Source: Lateolabrax maculatus (Eukaryota; Chordata; Actinopteri; Acropomatiformes; Lateolabracidae). Taken from it: a DNA stretch of 64,000 nt. The notes under the pieces are model-generated. The model saw only the letters and a program-made list of their open reading frames with translations. It was not told the DNA's origin and searched no databases. The position numbers were made by a program, and so were the translations under genes. The stretch covers positions 17,706,001 to 17,770,000 of the forward strand of contig CM062205.1 of assembly GCA_031216445.1 (NCBI GenBank), given 5' to 3'. Numbering within the stretch: position 1 is the first letter of the stretch; the number at the start of each line of letters is the position of its first letter. Below, piece by piece: positions 45,985 through 58,436 of this stretch.

Positions 45985-48376
45985 TTAAAAAAGCACAATA
46001 CTAGACATGAGCTTTTTTTGGAATCAATCAAATAAATTGAAGTTGGATTTTCACTCAGTCTTGACTCTTGACTTTCAGCGATGCAATCAGCGTGGCTCAA
46101 GGGATGGCAATGTCTGTCTGCCAGACGGTCGGTCCACCACTTTGGTCCGGACTGAAACATCTCAACAACTGTTGGACGGATTGACATTTTGTGCTGACAT
46201 TCGTGGTCCCGAGAAGACGAAGCTAACTGACTTCGGTGATCCCCTGACCTTTCTGCCAGCCCCACCGTGAGGTTCACATCTGTGGTTAAATGTCTCGACA
46301 ATGTGGCTCAAACGTCCATGTTCCCTTCCGGTGAAACGTAATCACTAGGACGATCTCCTGACTTTCTATTCAGCGCCATCATCCGTCAAAGTTTTCATTT
46401 GGTTTATGACTAAATACCTGCAAACCTAATACCTCAGCTGTACTTTGTGTTGTGTGCTGATTATAAAAAAATGTATCATGCTGACACGCTTATTTAAGAC
46501 GGGGACTCATACTGTATCTTCCATGTGTTAAAGCTTGAGAAATCATCCATAAACTTGCTTTAAAGTTGAGGTTATACTTCAGGCATATACTGTAAATTCA
46601 AAAGGTAAATGTAAAATATAAATGTAAAACTAAATGTATTTATTGCTTAAGGGAAAGGTACAAAACAAACTTCTGAAAACAGGTTTTATCACTTGTGATC
46701 AGAAAAAAAAACAGTGAAACCACAGAGCACACCTAATGCAAATGAAAAAGCCACTAAGACGGATTCAAACATGACTTTTAATTACTTAGTAGTTTAATTT
46801 GTCAGATGTTTGAAATACTTGACTCCCTGGCCTCACCAACTTTTCGTTGTAGTGTTGACATATTCATGGCAACATTTGGAAAGCTGCCAGCCACCGCATG
46901 ATCTACCACACACACACACACAGCGGTTTCTCAGGAAATTGTGTGTTACTCACAGGGGCCAGCAGTGGGCGGTCCGGCTGCCAGCCAGCTGCAGGGGCCC
47001 GAGGTTGAGCCAGACTACACAGCCGACTGGATGCAACGGCCCTGAGAGCCCATTCACTCACCTCCCATACAGGAGAAAGTCTGGGGAAGAATAGGTAGAT
47101 GGGGTAGAGGAGGTAGAGGGCAAGAAAGGAAGAGGGAAAAGGAGAGCATGAACGAAGGAAGACACAGAAAGAGACAAAGAGGAGCATTAGATTTGAGGCG
47201 GAGATGACAAAGCTGATTAAAATAAAAGATGAAGAAATTTGAAAGAAGGAAGGAAGGAAGGGGTTAGGATGGTAGATAAAAGCAAAACACAAGAGGGGGA
47301 TGAAAAATACAGCCAGAAGAAGATGAGTTTTAAGATGAGATCTTAAAAGTGTGAAGTTTTCTTGTCAACAACTTGAGGCCTAACGAACATGCTGAATGTT
47401 TTTCATCCTCACACATTTGTTTTTTTCAAAACACTGTAATATAGCTATAAAATAAAAAATATCAGCGTATTAGGGATAGAACAATTAAGTCCTGGAAATG
47501 TCTAAAATTAAAATTCATAAATTCTAGCCATAGATTCTCATATAAAAGATGGTATTTAAATAATGGGTGAGTTTTTTTTTTTTAGTTAAAAGTTATCTGT
47601 AATGGGGAGGCTGCAAGACTTTTAATGTGAAAATTCTGGAGGAACTGTTGCGTTTCATTCATGGTATCTTAACATCGTTCCGGGGAAAAGACAAAGCGGA
47701 ACGCCTGTCATGAATTTTGCTGTACTCATGGAGTTAGTGCTGTGAAAATTGACCATTATTCTGAATTTATTTAAAGAAAAAGGTAAAAATTAAGGAAATT
47801 TTTAAGAAACTGGGGAACAGGAGGAACTAGAAATAAAGGCCCCCTGCCACTGAAATAAATAAAGAACAAAAATTGAGAATCAAGGTATTATTATTAATCA
47901 TGGAACTAAAGAACTACAAAGCAGACAAAGTATCAGACACCCAAAAAAAGAAATCACACATGCATTAGTAGATAGTTAGTCAGCCATTTGTAGTAATAGC
48001 AGAACTTATTATATTTACGTGACTTGAGTGTAGAACTGTTTACATCTACATAGCTCCGACCAGCGAGGAGTTAACTCTACAAAAAAAAAAATGATGCATG
48101 CCATTACAAAAAAGCAGTACAGGGCAGGTTTGTAATAAGAAGAAAACAGTGGAGAGAGAGTGAGATGAACCAGTTCTGGTGGTGGATCCAGTCTTCTCTG
48201 GTGGCATCTTCTCCAGCCAGTAAACAGAACGCCTGGAAAATACAAAAGAGGCCCCCTCAGAGAAAGAGGGACACATGGAGACAGACAGATACAGAGGGAA
48301 TCAGTCGGGCCTACCGGTCTGCATATCTGAGGCGGTTGGGTCTGGGTTGAGCGAGCTTCTGCGTCCGAGTTGCCAT
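45424..48376 (-). CDS. spmap2: Sperm microtubule-associated protein 2 (THEG, testis-expressed repeat protein)
   Basis: Six coding exons in transcript order: 48376-48315, 48232-48171, 48076-48019, 47080-46954, 45911-45752 and 45665-45424 (stop TAG). They total 711 nt, 236 aa, with all phases compatible. The protein is built of THEG repeats: short units centred on L-A-x-P-K/R. Visible units are KLAQPRPNRLRY (about 7-18), a decayed RWSELCRCKQFY unit, SLAQPRAP, QLAQPKRR, LLASPKHD, ELSSPKER and a terminal RIQQLCLPLPRK. SVYWLEK and SPVWEVS match conserved spacers of mammalian THEG. Known role: THEG is expressed in spermatids and associates with sperm microtubules and chaperonin. Human THEG is about 379 aa; this one lacks the acidic N-terminal third. 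The exon 2 donor (G, then GTTCAT) is weak, and the exon 3 call rests on homology and phase. The small introns of 82 and 94 nt fit teleost norms. Confidence 0.82.
45951..45982. repeat. (CA)n microsatellite in spmap2 intron 4
   Basis: About 16 CA units, read as (UG)n on the spmap2 pre-mRNA, roughly 40 nt before the exon 5 acceptor. Confidence 0.9.
46060..46530 (+). repeat. Dispersed repeat family R4 copy in spmap2 intron 4
   Basis: Contains ggtccaccactttggtccgg, catctcaacaactgttggac, acattcgtggtcccgagaag and ggtttatgactaaatacctg. These words mark a common fish interspersed repeat, also found inverted at 32230-32600. Confidence 0.55.
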
Positions 48377-48382
48377 GGAAAC
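48369..48382. promoter_or_regulatory. spmap2: RFX X-box motif spanning the spmap2 start codon
   Basis: On the minus strand the 14 bases read GTTTCCATGGCAAC, a full match to the palindromic X-box consensus bound by RFX factors that drive ciliary and flagellar genes. The ATG of spmap2 lies in its centre. Confidence 0.5.
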
Positions 48383-48619
48383 AGCTGAAGCTGATGGGGA
48401 AACAGAACATGTTGCTGCTGTAATAATGCTATTATCCAACCAATATTACAACGTGACTTACTTTGACAAACACATTTAGACACATCCAGGGACAAATTTA
48501 GACACGCTAAGTGCAAAACAAAAAATTAACGCAGCTGGCTTACTTTTACATTTGTAGTTAATGGAACATCAGGGAATACGATGGTAGTCTGCTCTTGAAA
48601 CGTTGTCATTCAAGTTTCA

Positions 48620-49160
48620 AAGTTGCCATTTCAGCTAGGCCTGAAACAATTAGTTGATTGACAGAAAATAAAGTGGCTGTTTTCAGATTAGATTAAAGTT
48701 CCCCTTCAGTCAAACATGTGTTTTGGTTATTGTGACTTCACTCAGACGTATGACCTTCACTGTGCAGAACGGCCATTTGCAAATTCACCTGCTGAAGGGG
48801 GGAAAGTTTCTCTGTGTTCATCTTAAATCTGAGTTTAAGACGTGCACATACAAGCATGATTTGTGACATCACAACTAGTATAGAAGTATGTTTAAATCAT
48901 GTCTTTAGTCGTTTAAGTCATTTATCAAGCACTAATTCAAAAACACTGTCTGGTTTCTGGCTCTCAAAAAGGGAGAATTTGGTGCTTTTTTCTGATTTAT
49001 GATATTGCAAATTAAATATGCTTTGGTTTTGGACTGATGGGCAAAACAAGCAATTTGAAGATGTTACCTTAAGCTCTGGGAATCTGTGATGAGCATTTTT
49101 CAGAATTCGATTCAGAAAACTATCAATGAATTAATTTATAGTTGCAGATTTGATTTGCTA
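48620..49160. repeat. Dispersed repeat family R2, long copy
   Basis: Starts near ctaggcctgaaacaattagt. The right part has attaaatatgctttggtttt, gatgttaccttaagctctgg and a tail tatcaatgaattaatttata. The centre carries unrelated unique sequence, so this may be a copy split by an insertion. Confidence 0.45.
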
Positions 49161-49589
49161 AAATGACTAATATATATCATGAAACACACTCTGTTAGTAA
49201 AAACTTTGGTTAATCTCTAATTCTTACTAAATGTAGGTGACACCTCCCTTTGAACAGCAGAAACCGACCACACAATGAAATACATTTTCAGCTGATAACA
49301 TCAATAACCAATACTCTCTGAACACACAGATACTATGGATAATGAACTTATTTTCAATGTATAAAGACACTTACTAAGACACTCTGTTACCTTAAAGTTT
49401 ACCTGTACTAGTCGCTCGTTCCCTCGCAGTGACACCGACACCTGCTGGTTGCTAGGGGATCAGATGCACTGGGCGGGGGGGATCGTCTATAAGGGGGAGA
49501 GTCAAGATGGCCACTCTGTCATACCGTCATAGCAGCTCAAGGTGGAACTAGTTTTAACTTCTTATATAGACAGTTGCAGCTAGTTTAGT

Positions 49590-49800
49590 TCAGTGGTTCC
49601 CAATCTAGGGGTCTGGCCCCTCCAACGGGTCACAAGATAAACATGAGGGGTCCTGAGATGATTAATAATAATAATGTGGGAGGAGAAGAAGAAGAAAAAA
49701 AGATAAATATGTGTTTTTCTTTTGGCCGTTTCTATAATTGTCGCTTTGTGGTGGAATATTGGATGTTTTGACCTCTTTGGGCCTCACACAGTTAATCTTT
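49590..49800. repeat. hAT-like non-autonomous repeat fragment (R6)
   Basis: Begins cagtggttcccaatct, a typical hAT-type terminal sequence in fish, followed by ggggtctggcccctcc and cacaagataaacatgagggg. The right end is not defined. Confidence 0.4.
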
Positions 49801-49879
49801 AATGATGTGTTGTTTTTTTATAAGCTGATCACCTTGTTTTATATAAAATATTAGTTTAAAAAGGAAGTAGTAACTACAG

Positions 49880-50040
49880 CTGTCAAATAAATGTAGTGGA
49901 CTAAAAAGTACAATATTTCCCTGTGAAATGTAGTGGAATAGAAGTACGACGTAAGTAGCACAAAATGGAAATACTCAAGGAAAGTACAAGTACCTCAAAA
50001 TTAGTACTTGAGGAAAGTATTTCCATCACTGTCTAGGGAA
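49880..50040. repeat. Dispersed repeat family R7
   Basis: Contains aaatgtagtggaatagaagt, aagtacaagtacctcaaaat and tgaggaaagtatttccatca. A shorter relative lies at 43795-43890. Confidence 0.45.
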
Positions 50041-50384
50041 AAGTTAATTCATTCAACCTTAATCTATACAGGGTGGTCCGATGCATGAACACCCTATGTA
50101 CAAAGGACAATAAAACATTTGAACAATTACACAAATATTAAAAACGTATAAAACTGTAATTAACAGACAAGAAAAGATGGTAACATGGGGCATCATATAA
50201 AGTATAATACAATTTTAACAACAATATGGGATAAAAGCTTCAATAACCTTAAAAATCTACACTTAAGTGATATTTAAGTGATAACCTGTTTTACATGTTA
50301 TGCTCTGGATTTTATTTACATTTATTTTTACTGTAAATCATTTTATTTTCAACTTTATTTTGAAAAAGGTTCTATACATATTAA

Positions 50385-50385
<1 letters not shown>

Positions 50386-50421
<36 letters not shown>
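50386..50421. repeat. (ATT)n microsatellite
   Basis: About 12 uninterrupted trinucleotide units. Confidence 0.9.
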
Positions 50422-50423
<2 letters not shown>

Positions 50424-50717
50424 ACAACTTAGGTTAGAAGCAGTCGATTAATCTACAATAAATATCTTTCTGTGGCTGTAAACATTTCATCTGCAGCGAG
50501 GGTCTTGGCTAGTTGTTAATTGTCGAATTAGTTATTTCATCTCCAACATACAAGAAAGCTGGATAACATGGATATGGTCAAGCTCTTATTACTCATTTTG
50601 TCTGAGAAGATTTACCTGAGGCTAATTAATCTGCAGTAAAAACAGTCAGTAACAGAATTTACAGACTGACATGAAACGCAAAAATTAAACACACAGAATT
50701 TAAAAACAGACACCACC

Positions 50718-50723
50718 TTTATT
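50718..50723 (-). terminator. shd: Candidate poly(A) signal of shd
   Basis: AATAAA on the minus strand about 1 kb past the shd stop, followed by GGTGGTGTCTG, a good GU-rich downstream element. Confidence 0.45.
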
Positions 50724-51726
50724 TTAAACAGACATTGAAAATCTTATAAAACAGCAAATAACAGTAAATAATCTACCAAAGCTTCTTTAATAATCATGAT
50801 CACAAAGCCGCAAGCTTCAATATAATACTGTAATTATTATTCTCTAAACTAGTATTGCAGGAGTCTGTTACTGTGTGAAGTTAACAAGTCATGTCTGTCT
50901 GACATTATACACTTGGTGTTGTTCACACGTAACATGAACTGAGGAGAACACTGCAGGGTACGCAGCTACAGCATCAAGTAACATTCACAGGCCTCTGAAA
51001 CACATAGAGAAACCCAGAGACGTCCAGGGTTGAATATGTAGTGTTTGGTTGATATTGTAACACTTAAAAGGATAATAAGAGTGTTGATTGCAGTTACAGC
51101 ACTTTTTTAAAACTTCACTTCCTACTGTCTACATCTAATTTAAATCTCCACACGTCATATCCACTTTTTTGGGTTGTTTTTAAAAACAAAATCTTACTTC
51201 AACATAAAAAAATTCACTGAAAATAACTGCCGCCTGAAAAGTCAACCTCGATGATTGGCACAAACCAAAAGAAAACACCACTATCATCCTTTAAGTCACC
51301 TGGCAGTACAGTCTATCTTTGTAAAACAGTAAGAGGCAAGTCTCCATGCAATATTCTGTAGATTCTACTGTTTTATGATACCTCGAGCTTGTCTTTTTAT
51401 CTTTTACCTAAAAGTAATCAGCTACCAATCTTAATATCAATGACTGCTGATTTTCAGGAGTCTATGGCATTAAAATACGGGGATTTCAGTGACAATACCA
51501 GTTCACAGGCGAAGTTTCATGAGGCACTGAGCTCTCTTTTTAAGCTGCCAGTGTAGTTACTGGGGTTAAATTAAATGGAAAAGATGGCACCAAACAGTCC
51601 AATCTCTTATAAGCAGTGCAGGTAGAATGGCAGTGAAAAGGCATGGAGGAAAGGACAGGGGCAGAAAAAGGTAAATATTGAGTATATATTGTATTCAGTA
51701 GCACCAGGAAAAAGAGTTTGTGAGTG
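50724..51726 (-). other. shd: Probable shd 3' untranslated region
   Basis: Non-coding, AT-rich sequence between the shd stop and the candidate poly(A) signal. None of the repeat families listed here and no open frame of interest were seen. Confidence 0.45.
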
Positions 51727-54700
51727 TCAGAGGGTCTGCACTATGACAGGATACAGTAGGGACATATGCTCAGCTCCTCTGATTGGCAGCTTGTGTGTAG
51801 TGTAGTAGTGGATGACCTCAGGGATGGTGGAGAAGGGAGGGCTGTTTTCTCCGAGCACGTAACGCCCATCCGCAGTCTTAGTGAACTTCATATGCATGAA
51901 GCCCTTGCAGCTCCTGACAGAGAGAGAGAGAGAAGGTAAAAGCTGTGTTGTGACATTTACAGAACAAGACTGAAAGTGCATGTACGGGAATTGTAAAGCT
52001 GTTCAGACTGAACGTTCAAAACAAGACAGAAATGACTTTGTATCCTGCAGAGAAATGTTGCAGTGACTCAGTAACCCCACCTGGAAGAAACAAGTCAAGT
52101 TGTTTCTGAAAATAACTGGGGCAACGCACACTACACTGGGTATATATGTGAGGAAATGATGAAAGTGAAAACGTGTTGAACTTTATAATCAAAGACAAAA
52201 AAAAAGTATTGTAATAAGAAGTGGCGACAATTGAGGGAACACCTGTGCTCATCGCTTTGATGTAAATTAGTTCAGTCTGACAGTTTTATCCCATCTGATT
52301 GTGAGTCTTTGATCAGAGCTGGCCTTTTGTAGAACTGGGCCCGTGTTTATCATCATCTTCGTCATCATCTTCAACCTTCGGGGTCCTACATGGTATGAGG
52401 ACAGAGGCTGGCACACACCCTCTGAGGTGTGTTTTGAATTGTGTGGTAAATATTCTAAATGCAAGACCCAATTACTTAAAATTCCAACCGCTTTCAACCA
52501 TATGAAATGGCCTTCTTCAGTGAACGGAACTTGCTCAGGTGTTATTATCTGAAGCACTGTCTATGATTTAGATTTTGCTGTTGCAGCTGCTGTTTTCTTC
52601 ATAGCAGTTATGAAATCTATAGACGTGCACTTTCATACGATATGAAGATGAGTGATGTGCAAACAGTTTGATTTTGATTGTACTCTTTCCATGTATCTTT
52701 TTGTCTCCACCTGTCAGCCTGTTTTTTTCTGATGTACTTTCTTTACCAGCAGCAGACTGTCCTCCCTGCTCCGGTGTTTGTTTTCAGTTCAGCCAATATT
52801 GTATATTTCATCAATATGTATTTGGTTGGTGGCTACTTTTTAATTGCTACTGGAGATAAAGATTTGATTAGCTATGTGGTTTATTACATAGATGCTCGGA
52901 TTGATGAATTTGTCTTAATACAAACATTATTAGTCCTATGTACGCTCTTAATAGGATTTTAATTCATCTTCAGAACAATTCTTAAGAACTATATTTAAGA
53001 AATAATTATCAGAACTTTGATAAATGGGAATCCACAGATGTCTTATAAACAGCTTGTGTTGATGGACTACAATTGTCTTCTTTGTGGCATTAGACATGAG
53101 GCAGATGCATTCACTGACACTCCTTGAACTGTTGCTCTATTCCTGAATTGCTTGTTTATTTATTTAATTTGGTTGGGTACACACACACAGGGCTTTTAGT
53201 TGGGTGCAATCCAATCAGATTGCTGTGATACACCACTGTTTGCTTCAAAAGAGTACATATGTGATGTTGGGGGCAATTCCCAGCATGCTGATGATCTCTC
53301 GCAAAACAGCTGCTTTCATGATGATTATTCATACAGGCTGTAAACACACTCACATAGAGGAAAGGGGGGGAGGGGGTAGGAGAGCGCAGCACAGATCAAG
53401 TGAATGGGAGCGAAGAGAGATAATGGAAACACAGTGAAAAATTAAAAGTTGCCTCAGGGCCCAAATCTCTCACCACCCATAGACCATAACAAAAGACAAA
53501 TGAGGCAAAAACTGGATCAGATAATTTTGGAAACAGCACAGTACAGTGTGGTAGACTGGGGTAGAATTCCCCTTTAAGAGTGTGCAATGATGTTTAAAAT
53601 TAAGACACTAAGAGGAGGATTTATGTTTTTTTTGGATCCAGTACAGCTTACAATGAAGCATGGAGAGAAAGAGATTTAAGACGCTGCTACAACTACCACA
53701 GAGATGGGACAAGGCCAGAATGAGCAGCAAATAACTCTAACTGGACAAATAAGGTATATTAATGATTTTAATGAAATGCAGCTGGGTGAGTGTGAGCAAC
53801 AATGTCTACCTGAGTGAGAGCGAGTAGTCGTTCCAGGAGGTCTGGCTGTTCCTCACCAGGTAGGAGCTCTCCTTGCACAGAGTCAGTAGAGCCTCTGCCT
53901 CCGAGCGGCTCAGGGTTCCATGGTACCACCTGCAGGTTACCAGGAGGAAACATGACAGCAAAAGAGATTCACTTAAATCCATGTGGTGTAACTCAGTGAC
54001 GTCAGGTCGTTTCTTCCCCGAGTCTCGACCCATTGTAAACATTATATAGTCCCTTCCAATTAAGCTTCAGGTTGCTTCTTTACCCTACACGCTAGGTGCC
54101 GACATTCGTGGCTGAAACCAATTATCTTTGGGAGTTATTGTATTTACAAGCAACATAATCTGAATTAGGAGATTATCAAGTGAGTCGACAATGTGAAATT
54201 GAAAGTTGCGCGAAAAAAGATGATCACTGCTAACCAATGAAATGGGACAAGCCATTTGAAACACTGGCACTATCTTTGAACATTGCAGATGTCAACTTAC
54301 ACTTGTCTCTCCAGTGGCATAGATGGATCCACTCTCTCTCCCAGGAGAGGAGGGGTGTCGCCAACCAGACGTAGCGTAGTTGAGTCGGCTGTGGTCGATG
54401 CAGTGCCTGTCTTGGTGAGCCGGGTCTGCTCCGTCTGAGCTCTCGAGCGCTCCCTCTCTGCCCCTTCAAACTGAACTGTGGCCAGACAGAAAGATACAGT
54501 AGGTTGGTTATAAAAAAAAAAACGCACAGACACATTTGAAATGTACATACTGAGAATACCAGTTTACCTGCTAGTGCTTTAGAGATGTTGTCCTTCTTCC
54601 ACTCCCAGGGCTGGTCGTATTCATCAGCCGGCCTTTCATCATCCTGAGGCAGCCTGCTCTCCCTGCTGTCTATCTGGGCCAGTCCGCCCTCAACCCTCTG

Positions 54701-56311
54701 AGTTTGTTGTTGTGTTGGTGGAGCAGCTCGGTGGTGGTGGCGGGTCCTCTCCTCGTATGGGTTATCATATAACTGGCCGCCATCGCCACTCCCAGACCTG
54801 TTAGTCATCACGTTGTGTTGCAGTTCTGCACAGTAAACGAAGAGAGCAAATGACTTTCTGCAGAATTTAAAGTCACAAGCAGGCAACAAGCGTGACTATG
54901 TCGATCAAAACTTGCCTAAAACTGAAAAATATAGAGCCAGAAAATTAAACAAGCACAGATGTACCTACAAGTCAAATTAAATCTATTGAGCAAGTGTTTT
55001 AGATCCTTCCTTTCTGACTTTAAATTACCATTAAGGGAAACAAACGTTTTGCAGAAATGCTGGCACTTGGCCAAATGATGCTGACTCATATCCTTCCAGT
55101 TTCTAGTCAAGATGAAAAGTGAATCTTTTTGGTATATGTCCATCTGCATCCAGATGACAGTATGTACTAGATGGCACATTGTCTTTTAACTTGAAGATAT
55201 TTAAAATAGTCCACCTTTCAAATGTGCAGTGAACAATAATGTAATGCCACACAGACTAGCCAGTTTGCCATACTTTGCTTTGACTTTATTGGGTTTGAAT
55301 TAAGTAAAAATAAGTTGCTGAGAAGTGACATTTAGAAAGAAAAGGGCCAGCAACTGATATTTGACCCTCTGTATAATACCCAACTGACAACTGGGAGAAA
55401 AATATGTCATAACCAACCTGAGATGATCCGCTGGGCCTCGAATGGCTCCATGTAGCTGCAGCAGTCTGTTGGTACAGATTTGGGCTCCCAGTTTGGTCTG
55501 CCTCTTGGGTCTGGACGAACATCAAACGGATCAGAGTAGTCTGTTTCAGCTTCTGTCGCTGCTGGGGCAGAGGGAACCACCTTGGTAGGGAGAGAGAAAC
55601 AAATAGCATCTCACAAATGAGAGAGAGCTGGTAATATAACTCTACGTGTGTGTGAGAGAGAAAATGAGTACGCAAAGGAGATCAAGAGAAGGCAAAGGAC
55701 TGAGGAAACAGGGGAGAGCTGCCAAAGGAAAATAAAGCAGAACACAAATAAAAACAGTTCTTACAGGTTCCTCTTGAACAGTCACAGGACTCAGGGGGAC
55801 TTTACTGCGGCCAAACTCCTGAGAGTCCACTTTAATTAGTCTGTGCTTGGGAGATACCACTTTCACCTGGAACATAATACATGTAAACAAAACTTTAAAT
55901 GTTGATCCAAAAACCTCAGAACTCAATGCCAATGGGAGACCTAGGAGAAAGGACAGTCTATATCATCCAAGGGTACATTTACCAAGCAAAAGACTGCAGG
56001 GGGTTTCTATAGAAAAAAAAAAAGATGTATTCACGTATGTGACTGTAAAAACATGCATGTCATACCTCCACGCCATTAGGCAGCACTGAGCCAAATGCAG
56101 GGAAAGAGGGAAGGCTCAGTGTGGCGCTACAGGGGCTAAAACCACCATTCTGATGCTCCTTATCAGAGTGCTGGTACGGGTCCTCAAAATCTAGCTCCTT
56201 CTGAGCTCTGTAGGCCCTCAAAATCTCACTCTCACTGTAATCTGGCCTCGGGGGCTGCGGAGGGTCACGCCTGCTGCCTAAATTTAGGTAGTCCTTCAGC
56301 CACTTTGCCAT
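51727..56311 (-). CDS. shd: SH2 domain-containing adaptor SHD (SHB family)
   Basis: Seven coding exons in transcript order: 56311-56066, 55866-55765, 55580-55418, 54825-54568, 54475-54301, 53929-53810 and 51913-51727 (stop TGA). They total 1251 nt, 416 aa; human SHD is 340 aa. The N-terminus MAKWLKDYL, the segment ILRAYRAQKELDFEDPY and the block SPKHRLIKVDS are diagnostic of SHD. Four tyrosines sit in Y-x-x-P context: Y131 (YSDP), Y159 (YMEP), Y190 (YDNP) and Y240 (YDQP). In the family these are Abl-type phosphorylation sites that recruit other SH2 proteins. DERPADEYDQPWEWKKD (about 233-249) is highly conserved. The C-terminal SH2 domain runs from W316 (WYHGTLSR) to the end; Arg341 in YLVR is the phosphotyrosine-binding arginine. 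It is a cytoplasmic adaptor without enzymatic activity. The exon 3 acceptor is AAG rather than CAG. A leader exon probably ends at 57101. Confidence 0.93.
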
Positions 56312-56690
56312 GGATCTGGGAATGAAGTGGCAAACAGATTGCTTAGATTGCATCTGGGGATCAATACAAAAAAAAACAAACAAAAAAAAAAACCCTATTG
56401 TATACATGCCACACATCAGCTCCACAGATGTAAAACGCTTTTCACATTATAAACAACGTTTGACTTCTTGAAACTAATGACATAAAGTCTTGCATCAGGC
56501 CTATAAAAGACTCGTGGACCTAATTGAAGTGTACAGCCCGTGGAATAAAGCTCCTGACGATAGTTAGATGTATATAAGTGAGAAGAAACCACGCATTACG
56601 AGGCGAATGGCAAAAACTGCAGTATTTCTCAGTAAAGCAGGCTGATAATCACCATGAGGCTTTTGTTTACAGTCTAAATGAACTTGGCTG
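56312..56690 (-). other. shd: shd leader intron, start-proximal part
   Basis: Upstream of the shd ATG on the minus strand, acceptor-like CAGs lie just before the start (TTCCCAG, and a CCCCAG after a T-rich tract near 56355-56390). No other gene is seen. Confidence 0.45.
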
Positions 56691-57320
56691 GAGTTGTTAA
56701 ATCCCCCCCGAGGACGAGCCGACCGAGCCGTGAGGAAGTGAAAAGGTGTCTGACATCAATCAACAGGTCCAGCGAAAATAAGATCACCTGCATATCAAGA
56801 TTAAAATCGATAAAGTGAAGCCGAGAGCGGCGTATTGATGAGATGACGCCCGCAAATCACAGGCAACCGTTGACAAAAGCTAGTTAGCATTAGAGGCAAA
56901 TTAGGGGGTTTTCAATCAATAATTCATAACAGAAGATTAAAGCACAGAGTTTCACTTAAAGCCACCAGCAAAGGGGTTTAAAAAGTCGACTAATCGCGCT
57001 GTTGTGTTACTTATTTAAAATAAAAATAAACCGAAAATGAGTTTGCGATGGCCGGACTGTGCCGCAGCTAAGTGAGCTAACGGGACTTCTCCCAGCTCAC
57101 CCTGTTTCTCGGCAGTGACGGCGGCCCGCTCCGGTCACGTCCTCCCGGTTACCATCCAGCGTTTCGTTTTTTAAGGACGTTAAAAACGAAACGTCGTCAT
57201 CCCGAAGAAGTGAAGTCCTGTCCAGCTTTTCCCGAGCCGTCGGACCGCGGTTAGCCGGAGCGGAGCAGACGGTCTCCGGCTGGCTGGCTGGCGGCCTTAA
57301 AGGGGAGGACCGGGGCTTGT
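56691..57320 (-). promoter_or_regulatory. shd: CpG-rich leader exon and promoter of shd
   Basis: CpG-dense sequence with a donor-like site on the minus strand (AAACAGG, then GTGAGC at 57100-57095). It is best read as the untranslated first exon of shd, extending from 57101 towards about 57300. No TATA box is clear. Confidence 0.5.
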
Positions 57321-58436
57321 TATTGTTGCTCTGTCGACATTAAAGCCTCGGAGATGCGGATGAACATGTAGTCCTTTGTTTCACACATGCAGATCCAGTG
57401 ATGTGGAGAATGCCACGTTTTGGGTCAGATATTTTTTTTCAAGCAGTGGTATTTAATACATGACTTTTAGGTAAATTGAACCGGCGTTGGGTTATTAGGA
57501 AGACTGAGGAAACTAAAATAGTGATGGCGAACAAGTGTCTTAAGTCACTTTTTTTTTTAATGAGAGTCGAGGCTTGGAGGGCACAGATGGATCAGAAAAT
57601 CACTTAAATGTAAGAGAGCCTCTGACAACATGGGATAGTTCATGTTATATATTATGTTAAAACCTGTTTGCGTACATTTGGTATTTGCACCTTACTGATA
57701 ATCTTTGCTCTTATATTTTGTTAATATTTACACTCTTTCCTAGTTTGTACTGCAACTGCTGCACAATCATTTTCCCCTGGAAAAATAAAACTATATCTCA
57801 TGTTATCTTAAAATAATAATGCTACAGATCCATGCCAACAAAACAAACTCCAAATGCTGATAAAGACTGCAATATGATCACTACACTATGAACCCAGTTA
57901 AATATCACAAGTTTGTAATGAACACTTCCTTATATTCTTGCTTTTCTGATCTACATAAATTCATATCTTTAAGATAAGTAAGAGACATATAAGACATAGA
58001 CACAGACATATAAGAACTAAATATCTTGATCCCACATTAACATTTAAATGATTTAAGATAAAAGAAAGATGCTGCAAGATGTCAACAAAGAGTTAAAGTT
58101 AAACAGACTTTAATAAACACTAAAATATACACCGGATATGGTTTCAGGGCAAATTTTCCTCACAAAAATTCCAACATTACAATTTCTCCTTTCTCATATT
58201 CTCAGAAACTACAGGTCCATTAACCAGTGGATCAACCAAGGAAGATTATTTTTGTTTCACTGTGTTTGGACTAATGACTGCCCACCATATACAGAAAGGT
58301 TTTCATAGGATAGACCCACAAACTGGTTTACACATAACTTAGATTTCTGTGCAGTGTTACAAAACAGTCCATATTAATAAATTCCTTTCTGCATCATTCC
58401 TACAATTGTGTAAATCCATCCCAAGACAGCTTCTTT
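57321..58436. other. Gap between shd and yju2
   Basis: AT-rich non-coding sequence. The right part should hold the yju2 3' UTR; an ATTAAA variant poly(A) hexamer lies on the minus strand at 58109-58114. No coding exon or clear repeat is recognised. Confidence 0.4.

Larger units (their letters stand above)
48383..50717. other. Repeat-rich gap between spmap2 and shd
   Basis: No coding exon is recognised. It includes an R2 copy (48620-49160), a hAT-like end (from about 49590), an R7 copy (49880-50040) and an (ATT)n tract. The CpG-richer patch at 49420-49500 is a possible upstream promoter for spmap2. Confidence 0.5.

Noticed and set aside
45367..45988. Plus-strand frames of up to 186 codons near 45.4-46.0 kb
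   Set aside because: They are antisense shadows of the last two spmap2 exons and run into a CA microsatellite.
49447..49462. Second X-box-like site (gttgctagggg) upstream of spmap2
   Set aside because: Only one half fits the RFX consensus; the second half-site is poor.
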